The notes under the pieces are model-generated. The model was given only the letters and a program-made list of their open reading frames with translations. It had not been told where the DNA came from and searched no databases. Made by a program: the position numbers and the translations under genes. From positions 1-5,733 of the forward strand of contig CAYSLC010000294.1 of the NCBI GenBank assembly GCA_964431545.1: 5,733 nt of DNA. Direction: 5' to 3'. Positions within the stretch are counted from its first letter, which is position 1. Each line of letters opens with the position of its first letter. The DNA comes from CAYSLC01 sp964431545. Lineage in GTDB: Bacteria > Desulfobacterota > Desulfobacteria > Desulfobacterales > JAABSP01. This document shows positions 1 to 4,904 of this stretch, one piece after another.

Positions 1-1
1 C

Positions 2-30
2 CGGATCATCCCCACACCCGTGGGGAAAAG
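2..30 (-). CRISPR. Type I-E CRISPR repeat, leader-proximal (first) copy; array continues off the left edge
   Basis: On the minus strand this 29-base unit has the typical I-E layout: a palindromic core CCCCACGGGTGTGGGG (plus positions 10-25, two 6-bp arms CCCCAC/GTGGGG around a 4-base loop), followed by GATGATCCG, which resembles the GATAAACCG or GATGAACCG ending of known I-E repeats. Length and hairpin match the substrate of the Cas6e encoded in the same window. No second copy follows on the right: 32 bases further on there is nothing repeat-like. This is therefore the terminal repeat, and its orientation places the leader to its right, next to the cas genes. Only one copy is visible, so the array itself is inferred from similarity to the known repeat family and from the cas context. 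Confidence 0.85.
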
Positions 31-49
31 ACCAACATCCAGTTGGTCT
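29..49. repeat. Perfect 8-bp inverted repeat at the leader-repeat junction
   Basis: AGACCAAC (29-36) and GTTGGTCT (42-49) are exact reverse complements around the 5-base loop ATCCA. The left arm covers the last two bases of the CRISPR repeat, so the hairpin spans the junction where Cas1-Cas2 integrates. Read on the minus strand it is followed by TTTTCCCC, a T-run too short for a convincing intrinsic terminator. It could be a leader-anchoring element for integration, a weak attenuator, or chance. The inverted repeat itself is certain; its function is not known. Confidence 0.7.
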
Positions 50-80
50 CGACAATAAGCACCACACCATATGGTATCTC
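31..80 (-). promoter_or_regulatory. Short CRISPR leader between the exonuclease stop codon and the first repeat
   Basis: Only 50 bases separate the exonuclease stop codon from the repeat. This is where the leader must lie, because the repeat reads away from the cas genes. The stretch is more AT-rich than its surroundings and contains a 10-bp palindrome ACCATATGGT (66-75) and an inverted repeat next to the repeat. Possible promoter elements on the minus strand are weak: TTGACA at 91-86, inside the last codons of the exonuclease, with TATGGT at 71-66 (spacing only 14), or TTGTTC at 98-93 with TACCAT at 76-71 (spacing 16). I found no convincing IHF site by eye. The leader function is inferred from position; the exact promoter is uncertain and may extend into the upstream coding sequence. 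Confidence 0.55.
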
Positions 81-881
81 TCAATTGTCAAAGAACAAGT
101 CGGTGTCCCACACATCCGGCTCAGGGGACGACAGCACCTTTTTGAAAAGGGGATGTCTGCTCATATCCTCGTTGTAAAGCCTGCGGAGAATGACCTCCAG
201 GCTGACCACATCCTGGCAGTTGTAGGCGACGAGCAGCCGCAAGGCATCGGTGTCATTGCCCTTCCGATACCGATGCCAGAGCCGAACCGCCTCGGCGCCG
301 TCGATATCCCCATCGACCTGCCGCTTCAACGCCATTTTCCGTTCGCACGCTTTAAGCCCGCCGTGATACCCGTGCGCCTTCACCACCGGCATCAGATCGA
401 TGTGGGGGATCGCCAGATCGATCTTGAACCGCTTCCGAAGCATCGGCAGATCGAAGCGCCCCCCGTTGAACGTCACCAGGAGCCCGGCGTCTTTCAGTAA
501 CCCCGGAAACGCATGGAGGTTGAGGCCCTCGATGAACATCGAAAGCCGTCTGCCGTCATAGACCGCAACCGTTGTCACCTCGGCCTTGTCGCCCAGGCCG
601 GTGGTCTCGATGTCCAGAAACCGGATGCCCCCTTTGAAATCCGGGTAGACCCGGGTCCGAAATCCAGGTTTCAGCCGGTTCAGGAACCAGTCCGCCAGCC
701 CGGCGTCCAGGGCCGTCCGCGCCTCCCGGATCTGCTGTTTGACGCCGGCGGTCTTCCGGGCCGAAAACCAGTCTTTTCGGCTGTCCTCGAACTGTTTCCA
801 CGACAGGACGCCCCGCTGCCACAGCCGCAGCTCGGCGCTTTCCGAAAGCCCGTGAAAACAGGAAAATGTGGCGGTCAGCAC
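81..881 (-). CDS. DEDDy-type 3'-5' exonuclease (YprB/RNase_H_2-like), coupled to cas2
   Basis: A 266-residue protein of the RNase H-like DEDD exonuclease superfamily. Exo I is FLDIETTG with D90 and E92, Exo II is TFNGGRFDLPML with D144, and Exo III is YNCQDVVSL with Y220 and D224. The tyrosine four residues before the last Asp marks the DEDDy class rather than DEDDh. HIDLMP (160-165) and GGLKACE (174-180) fit the YprB/RNase_H_2 group. An N-terminal segment (about 10-31, GLSESAELRLW then GVLSW) looks like a helix-hairpin-helix-type DNA-binding element common in these proteins. The GTG start at 881 lies inside the last codons of cas2 (7-base overlap, GTGCTGA). The frame closes just upstream, and the family N-terminus fits this start. 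The nearest GGAGG (898-902) is 16 bases away, so translation probably depends on cas2. Predicted metal-dependent exonuclease; a role in processing prespacer ends is inferred from context. It could be a host-repair gene captured by the operon. Confidence 0.85.
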   Translation of the reverse strand: MLTATFSCFHGLSESAELRLWQRGVLSWKQFEDSRKDWFSARKTAGVKQQIREARTALDAGLADWFLNRLKPGFRTRVYPDFKGGIRFLDIETTGLGDKAEVTTVAVYDGRRLSMFIEGLNLHAFPGLLKDAGLLVTFNGGRFDLPMLRKRFKIDLAIPHIDLMPVVKAHGYHGGLKACERKMALKRQVDGDIDGAEAVRLWHRYRKGNDTDALRLLVAYNCQDVVSLEVILRRLYNEDMSRHPLFKKVLSSPEPDVWDTDLFFDN

Positions 882-1174
882 GGCGCTTCGGGCTCATCCT
901 CCCATTTCTCGGCCACCAGGAAATGGCCGCAGAAGGCGACCGGCTTCCGGTGGGTCTTGCCGTGGTGGATCATGGAAAACCCCTGGGAGTTGTTTTCCGT
1001 GGCGATGACCAGCAGCCCCAGGCCCGGGGCGTTCCGGCGGATGTACTCCAGCGTCTTCTCCCGGGTCTTTCGGTTCACCGATCCCACGAACACGTTGGGT
1101 TTCGGCTCCACAAACCAGCGCTTGAGCATGCCCCGGATGGCCGGCGGCGTGTCGTTGGCCACGATGACCGTCAT
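875..1174 (-). CDS. cas2: CRISPR-associated protein Cas2, Type I-E
   Basis: A 99-residue Cas2 of the I-E (Cas2e/CasE-linked) family, close to the 94-residue E. coli protein. It begins with the beta strand and PP turn typical of Cas2e (TVIVANDTPPAIRG), then VFVGSVNRKTRE, which corresponds to the YVGDVSAKIRE region of E. coli Cas2. The segment ATENNSQGF and the RKPV turn follow before the last strand. A Cas2 dimer bridges two Cas1 dimers and sets the spacer length; in E. coli its nuclease activity is not needed. The residue aligned by eye with E. coli Glu9 is Asn7, with Asp8 beside it. The C-terminus continues in a short acidic tail (EKWEDEPEAPC). The ATG overlaps the cas1 stop codon (ATGA, 1171-1174), and its own stop overlaps the exonuclease start, so cas1, cas2 and the exonuclease form one coupled block. 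Confidence 0.95.
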   Translation of the reverse strand: MTVIVANDTPPAIRGMLKRWFVEPKPNVFVGSVNRKTREKTLEYIRRNAPGLGLLVIATENNSQGFSMIHHGKTHRKPVAFCGHFLVAEKWEDEPEAPC

Positions 1175-2037
1175 GTCTTCCCCTTTCCCGATGCCTGCCG
1201 GCTTCCCAGCAGCGATTCGATGTCGTTGGGGATGCGGCTCAACAGCCGCCGCTCCTCGATGATGAATTTCAGGGCCGTCAGCACCGCCTTTTCATCGGCC
1301 CTATGGTCGGCGCCCAGGGTCTGGAAGGCCGCCACCAGGGTGGTCTCGTGCTTGTAGATGTCGGCCATGTCGAACACGAATGGCAGCGTGCCCGCCGAAT
1401 GGATGAACCCGAGCTGCGGCAGATACCCCATGGAGCAGACGATGGCCGTGGTCAGGGCGTAGAGGGCCGCGTTGGCGGCCGACACGGCCCGGTTGATCCC
1501 GTCGGCCAATTGCCAGTTGCTCGGGTTATAGTCCCGACCCTTCCAGGTGACGCCGAACCGGGACCCCATCTCCTCGTACAATGCCTTGACCCGTTTCCCC
1601 TCCATGCCCATCAGCGTCTTGATGGAATGCCCCTCCAGCGCCGTGTCTTTTCCGAAGCGCATGCGGAACATGCGCCGGGCCACCTCCTCGCGCCTCTTTT
1701 TCGAGGCGTGGATTTCCGCGTGGCGCCGGGCCCGGGCGTTGTCGTGGGTGGGAGTCGCGCCGAAGGCGTAAAACCGCAGGCCCTCCTCGCCCACCCAGCA
1801 CACGGGCGTGTTGCAGTCCGCGCAGGCTTTCATGGCCGCGTGGGTCACGGTGGTGCCCGGCCCCAGCATCAAGGCGCTGACCGTGGCCACGGGAATCCGC
1901 AGCACGGTCCGGTCCGCGCCGATCCATTTGACGCTGGAATCATCCACTTCCAGCCGTCCGTGTTCCAGGTAGATGGGGGTCCACCGGTCCCGGGCCGGCG
2001 ACAGGGTCTCCTTGGGCGGCTTTTCAAAGATCGGCAT
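1171..2037 (-). CDS. cas1: CRISPR-associated integrase Cas1, Type I-E
   Basis: A 288-residue Cas1 that catalyses insertion of prespacers at the leader-repeat junction together with Cas2. The metal-binding triad is complete: E146 (GMEGKRVKALYEEMGSRFG), H213 (GFIHSAG) and D226 (FVFDMADIYK). The intervals of 67 and 13 residues are exactly those of E. coli E141, H208 and D221. The N-terminal beta domain (about 1-90) contains YLEHGRLEVDD and the I-E-type CWVGEEGLRFYAFG. The ATG at 2037 is chosen because a GGGGAGA ribosome-binding site stands 5-6 bases upstream, and because PARDRWTPIYLEHG is the usual start of I-E Cas1. The frame is open further upstream but overlaps cas5e coding and lacks homology-like sequence. 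The start lies 14 bases inside cas5e, and the end overlaps cas2 by 4 bases, so it is co-expressed with Cascade. Confidence 0.97.
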   Translation of the reverse strand: MPIFEKPPKETLSPARDRWTPIYLEHGRLEVDDSSVKWIGADRTVLRIPVATVSALMLGPGTTVTHAAMKACADCNTPVCWVGEEGLRFYAFGATPTHDNARARRHAEIHASKKRREEVARRMFRMRFGKDTALEGHSIKTLMGMEGKRVKALYEEMGSRFGVTWKGRDYNPSNWQLADGINRAVSAANAALYALTTAIVCSMGYLPQLGFIHSAGTLPFVFDMADIYKHETTLVAAFQTLGADHRADEKAVLTALKFIIEERRLLSRIPNDIESLLGSRQASGKGKT

Positions 2038-2653
2038 CCGGTTCTCCCCGCTCCGGGACCTCCACGGCGATGCGGCGGGGCGCGAAGCGGCGTTCCGAAA
2101 AATCGAGGGGCGCGTCCATGAGGGTGTCGGTCCCCTCCTCGAAGGTCGCCGCCTCCCGCACCACACGCTTGATGTCGACCGCACCCGCCGCCGTTTTCAG
2201 CCGTTCCAGGGCCGCCGCTTCGGTGGAAAACAGGCCCTGCCCCACCGGCGAGGCCGGGATGCAGGATTTGCGGCCCAGCCAGACGCCCCAGCGGGGATGG
2301 GCCAACCCGTCGGCCATTTTTTTTAGCAGGTCGGGATCGCCCCGGAGGATCACGCCAAAGCGGGAATCCTGCAGGTACTCCCGGCGGGTGACCACCGTGT
2401 CGGGTCTGGCCCGGTTGGCCTTCCGGACCATCCACTGCCGCTCGGTTTTGGGGTTGAATCCTCCGCCCACGGTGTGGAAGTCCATCAGCCGTCCGCGCTG
2501 ACGGAAGGTGAGGACGGTCATCCCGACGCCGTCGATCTCTCCGAGAGCCGCCGCGTCGCCCCGGGCGATGCCCATGGCCGCGCAGATCATCCCCAGAACC
2601 CCGCTCCGGGTGGGAAAGGAGAGGCTGGTGCGCCGGTCGAACCGGCTTTGATG
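2024..2653 (-). CDS. cas5e: Cascade subunit Cas5e (CasD), 5' end lost in the assembly gap
   Basis: 209 C-terminal residues of Cas5e, the subunit that caps the 5' handle of the crRNA and contacts Cse1 and Cas7e. The visible part opens with HQSRFDRRTS and then PTRSGVLGMICAAMGI, which match the (T/H)QSRFDRR and PTKSGVxGLxxAALG signature near the N-terminus of the family. Later segments GGGFNPK, TRREYLQDSRFGVIL and WGVWLGRKSCIPASPVG correspond to the conserved R-x-YL-x-D and (F/L)LGRKSCxPSxP motifs. From family members, roughly 15-20 residues (first beta strand, the LRLxGPLxSWG segment) should lie in the gap. The stop is a TGA at 2024, overlapping cas1 by 14 bases. An apparent continuous frame with cas7e across the N-run is not a real fusion. 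Confidence 0.92.
   Translation of the reverse strand, partial: HQSRFDRRTSLSFPTRSGVLGMICAAMGIARGDAAALGEIDGVGMTVLTFRQRGRLMDFHTVGGGFNPKTERQWMVRKANRARPDTVVTRREYLQDSRFGVILRGDPDLLKKMADGLAHPRWGVWLGRKSCIPASPVGQGLFSTEAAALERLKTAAGAVDIKRVVREAATFEEGTDTLMDAPLDFSERRFAPRRIAVEVPERGEPDADL
2041..2050 (-). promoter_or_regulatory. Ribosome-binding site that fixes the cas1 start
   Basis: On the minus strand CGGGGAGAAC precedes the ATG at 2037 by a short spacer, within the last codons of cas5e. It supports the 288-residue Cas1 over longer in-frame starts up to position 2184. Confidence 0.6.
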
Positions 2654-2753
2654 NNNNNNNNNNNNNNNNNNNNNNNNNNNNNNNNNNNNNNNNNNNNNNN
2701 NNNNNNNNNNNNNNNNNNNNNNNNNNNNNNNNNNNNNNNNNNNNNNNNNNNNN
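2654..2753. other. Assembly gap of 100 N at the cas7e/cas5e junction
   Basis: Exactly 100 unresolved bases, the usual placeholder for a scaffold gap of unknown size. Cas7e appears to lack its C-terminal 50-80 residues and Cas5e its first 15-20, so the true missing length is probably about 200-300 bases. That estimate comes from typical family lengths, not from this sequence. Confidence 0.95.
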
Positions 2754-3676
2754 GGCTGCCCCTTGCGCCGCAGGCCGAGAACGTAATGGGGCGGGTTGTG
2801 GCCGAACATGCTGTTCTTCCGGGCTTCCGGAACCGCCAGGACCGCGGCCTTGAGAAAGGCCCGGACCACCGTTTCCCGTTCATCGTCGGAAAAGTGGGCC
2901 AGATGCCCCTCTTCTTTCAAAAGATCCAGGTTCAACCCGACATACCGGTAGTAGCAGCCGGAGCTGAACTCCAGGGTTCCCATGTGGCCAGAGCCCCGGT
3001 CCGCGACGTTCCGGTCGTCCACGGCGCTGAAAAAATCGATCTCGTTGGCCGCCGGGTGGGTGGTCAGCGCGTGGCTGAAGAGTCCGGCGCCCTCCTTCAT
3101 CAGGCTGTGATCGTCGGCCACCATGCGCCCGAAGATGGCGATGTCGGCCGCGTCCTTGACGGCGGAGCCCAGCTCCTTGGCCGCCTTTTCCGCCAGTTTA
3201 TCGAGGGATTTCTGGGCCTTCTCCTGTTCTTTCTGTGCCTTCTTGTCGTCGGCATCCTGCCGGTTCAGGATCTCCAGGAGATCCAAAAAATCCTGGGCCA
3301 GCAGGGCGTCCACCACGGCATCCAGTTCCATGGGCGAGAAGTAGAGCAGGGTCTTGACGTTGCCCTTTTCGGGGTCGTCGAGCTTGCCCAGGGCGTCGGC
3401 CGCGGCCCGGGCAAGCACGAGGGCGGACTCGGCGGGCTGGCCGCGGTCTTCGAACCGTTCCTGGAGGGCCTTGACCACGAACCGGGTCCGCTCACCGGCG
3501 AATGATTCCGGTTCATAGGTCCTGGCGAGGGTGCGGATCGCTCGTTTCCAGCACTGGCTGGAGACCCGGGCCCGCTGACAGCCGCCGAAAACGGCCGATT
3601 TCGGGGCGCCCACGTCGTCCCGGTTCAGGCAGGTGACTGGGAAGGATTGGAGAACGTGCAGCTCGATAAGTTCCAT
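2754..3676 (-). CDS. cas7e: Cascade backbone subunit Cas7e (CasC/Cse4), 3' end lost in the assembly gap
   Basis: 307 N-terminal residues of Cas7e, the RAMP-fold protein that forms the six-subunit crRNA-binding filament of Cascade. Signature segments are IELHVLQSFPVTCLNRDDVG (4-23), APKSAVFGGCQRARVSSQ (24-41) and WKRAIR (43-48), the usual N-terminal RNA-binding region. These are followed by DIAIFGRMVADD (178-189), FSHALTTHPAANEIDFFSAVDD (200-221), GHMGTLEFSSGCYYRYV (230-246) and SMFGHNPPHYVLGLRR (289-304). Residues about 137-170 are a Lys/Glu/Gln-rich helical stretch (KKAQKEQEKAQKSLDKLAEK), probably a charged helix in the thumb-like region. The ATG at 3676 has AAAGGAA at 3690-3684, seven bases upstream. 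E. coli CasC has 363 residues, so the end of the gene is missing. A 63-base AT-rich spacer separates it from cas6e. Confidence 0.95.
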
Positions 3677-3739
3677 GTCGAAGTTCCTTTCTCTCTTGAT
3701 ATCGTTGAAAATGAAATCCGTTTTCGTGCGGCTTACTCC
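3677..3739 (-). promoter_or_regulatory. 63-base spacer before cas7e with a ribosome-binding site
   Basis: This is the longest sequenced spacer within the cas operon and is clearly more AT-rich than the flanking genes. It ends with AAAGGAA (3690-3684) ahead of the cas7e ATG. I see no clear hairpin and no good promoter match. Its likely job is independent strong translation initiation of cas7e, whose product is needed in six copies per Cascade; an internal promoter or processing site is possible but not shown. Confidence 0.4.
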
Positions 3740-4333
3740 CTATTTGGCGCCCACCGGCTGAAGCATCATCATGCCGAACCCGAATGCCTTGGCCGGTCCG
3801 ATGCCGGTTTCAAAGGCCGCCTTGAAGGCCGGTCGGTCGGTCACATCCAGGGTTCCCTGAAAATCGACACTGACATGCTTGCCCCGCCGGCCCTCCCGGA
3901 AAAAGACGGCATCCAGGGGCGCCGACAGGGAAAGCGCCCCCGGCTCCACGGCAAACCCATGGTCGCCGGCCTTCCTCTGGAACCAGTCCCGCAGCCGGGG
4001 TTCGGCGTAGATCCCCACCCGTCGCCGGTCGCTGACCCGCCGCATGGTGGGGTTGGCCCGGATCTGGAACCGGTACCGGTCGTGATCCAGGAATCCGCCT
4101 GCGATCTCCTTGGTCGCCCACTGCCCCCATTCCGGCAGGGTGGGCCGCTCGAGGGAGAGCAACAGCACCCGGAACCGGGGGTGATCCTCGTCCAGACGGA
4201 ACAGAAAATGGCGCGGCGCGTCGTCCCTCCCCGGAAAGGCGTCCCATAGGGCCCGGTGCCAGGCGTAGCTGTCCCGGAGTTGCTGTCGGGCCGCCTCCTG
4301 CTTGTGTACCATCACGCGGCTCAGGTAGGTCAT
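3740..4333 (-). CDS. cas6e: pre-crRNA endoribonuclease Cas6e (CasE/Cse3)
   Basis: A 197-residue Cas6e, near the 199 residues of E. coli CasE. It cleaves the pre-crRNA at the base of the repeat hairpin and stays bound to the 3' handle as a Cascade subunit. The N-terminus MTYLSRV, then QLRDSYAWHRALWDAFPG, is characteristic. H26 in YAWHRALW is the expected general catalytic histidine, at the same position as T. thermophilus His26, and Y23 is also present. The C-terminus has the glycine-rich RAMP loop GIGPAKAFGFG (177-187). The middle part RYRFQIRANPTMRR (87-100) is the usual second-domain RNA-contact strand. The ATG overlaps the cse2 stop (ATGA, 4330-4333), with AAAGGAGAG (4347-4339) just upstream, which fixes the start. 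It stands between cse2 and cas7e rather than after cas5e as in E. coli. Confidence 0.96.
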   Translation of the reverse strand: MTYLSRVMVHKQEAARQQLRDSYAWHRALWDAFPGRDDAPRHFLFRLDEDHPRFRVLLLSLERPTLPEWGQWATKEIAGGFLDHDRYRFQIRANPTMRRVSDRRRVGIYAEPRLRDWFQRKAGDHGFAVEPGALSLSAPLDAVFFREGRRGKHVSVDFQGTLDVTDRPAFKAAFETGIGPAKAFGFGMMMLQPVGAK

Positions 4334-4872
4334 GCGGCCTCTCCTTTTTCGGTTTCCGGTTCTTCGGCCCAATAGTGGGACGCCCATTCGATTTTGCTTT
4401 TCCGATCGGGCTTGCCCCAATTTCGAAGGTCCCAGAAAAGCCGTTCGAAATCGATGGGGATGCCCTTCCGCTCCGCCGCCCGGATGATGCCGGTCAGGTG
4501 GGGGCAGAGTTCCTCGGCGTTTGCGCAGGTGAGCAGGCGGCGGAAGCGGCCCTCGAAACTCTTCAGGGCGTCCCGTGGCTTGCTCGGGTTCTGGCCCATG
4601 GCCAGTTTCCGAACCACGTCGCCCATGTTCCCGCTCTTCGGGACCGTCCGCAGGTGGGTGGCAAACCCGGCGGCCACGGTCAGCCAAATGCGACGTTCCG
4701 ATTCCTTGTCCATCCGGCGGCACCAGTTGGCGATGTAGGGCCAGGCCCGATACTCGTTGGCCTCGCTGAACCCGCGCCGGAGATCGGCCAACGCCCCCCG
4801 GTCGTCGCGCTCCACCAGACCCTGGAGGCGAGCCAGGAACTTCTGGATGGGGTATTCAGGTTTCTCCGTCAT
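4330..4872 (-). CDS. cse2: Cascade small subunit Cse2 (CasB)
   Basis: A 180-residue, mostly helical protein. Cse2 forms a dimer along the Cascade belly and stabilises the crRNA and the displaced DNA strand. Recognisable features are GALADLRRGFSE (26-37), PYIANW (45-50), LTVAAGFATH (64-73), GNMGDVVRKL (81-90), ESFEGRFRRLL-like SFEGRFRRLLTCANAEEL (105-122) and the C-terminal DFERLFWDLRNWG (141-153), which corresponds to the family's LLxDLxxW motif before a basic helix. Basic residues are abundant, in keeping with nucleic-acid contact. The ATG at 4872 is preceded by GGAGG (4884-4880) at 7 bases, which decides this start over longer in-frame extensions running into cse1. It lies 32 bases after cse1 and is coupled to cas6e through a 4-base overlap. 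Small subunits are poorly conserved, so identification rests partly on position. Confidence 0.92.
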   Translation of the reverse strand: MTEKPEYPIQKFLARLQGLVERDDRGALADLRRGFSEANEYRAWPYIANWCRRMDKESERRIWLTVAAGFATHLRTVPKSGNMGDVVRKLAMGQNPSKPRDALKSFEGRFRRLLTCANAEELCPHLTGIIRAAERKGIPIDFERLFWDLRNWGKPDRKSKIEWASHYWAEEPETEKGEAA

Positions 4873-4879
4873 GCGCTTT

Positions 4880-4885
4880 CCTCCG
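4880..4885 (-). promoter_or_regulatory. Ribosome-binding site of cse2
   Basis: CGGAGG on the minus strand, seven bases before the ATG at 4872, in the 32-base spacer after cse1. It selects the 180-residue Cse2 over an open frame that extends far upstream inside cse1. Confidence 0.7.
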
Positions 4886-4904
4886 TTTCTGTGGTTGTTG
4901 AGCT

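Noticed and set aside
29..49. Intrinsic terminator at the end of the cas operon
   Set aside because: The stem is only 8 bp with moderate GC, and the T-run after it is four bases and belongs to the repeat. Termination here would also block transcription of the array from any upstream promoter.
31..62. A spacer between two CRISPR repeats
   Set aside because: No repeat-like sequence begins near position 62-63, so the segment is leader, not spacer.
556..897. Alternative gene starting at the ATG 897, directly after GGAGG
   Set aside because: The spacing to GGAGG is zero, the product is Arg/Gly/Pro-rich out-of-frame translation, and the overlapping exonuclease frame has clear motifs.
513..1262. 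Plus-strand open frames here and elsewhere (for example 153-500, 1303-2121, 2474-3505, 3647-4249, 4375-4998)
   Set aside because: All are antisense to well-identified cas genes, low in complexity from high GC, and show no family motifs.
1171..2184. A 337-residue version of Cas1 starting at 2184
   Set aside because: The extra N-terminus overlaps cas5e coding, has no Cas1-like sequence, and a good ribosome-binding site precedes the ATG at 2037.
2024..3676. A single 550-residue minus-strand protein
   Set aside because: It crosses the 100-N gap; its two halves are Cas7e and Cas5e, each missing the end that faces the gap.
3740..4723. A 327-residue version of Cas6e
   Set aside because: The extra part is a shadow of cse2; the ATG in the ATGA overlap at 4333 fits the known N-terminus.
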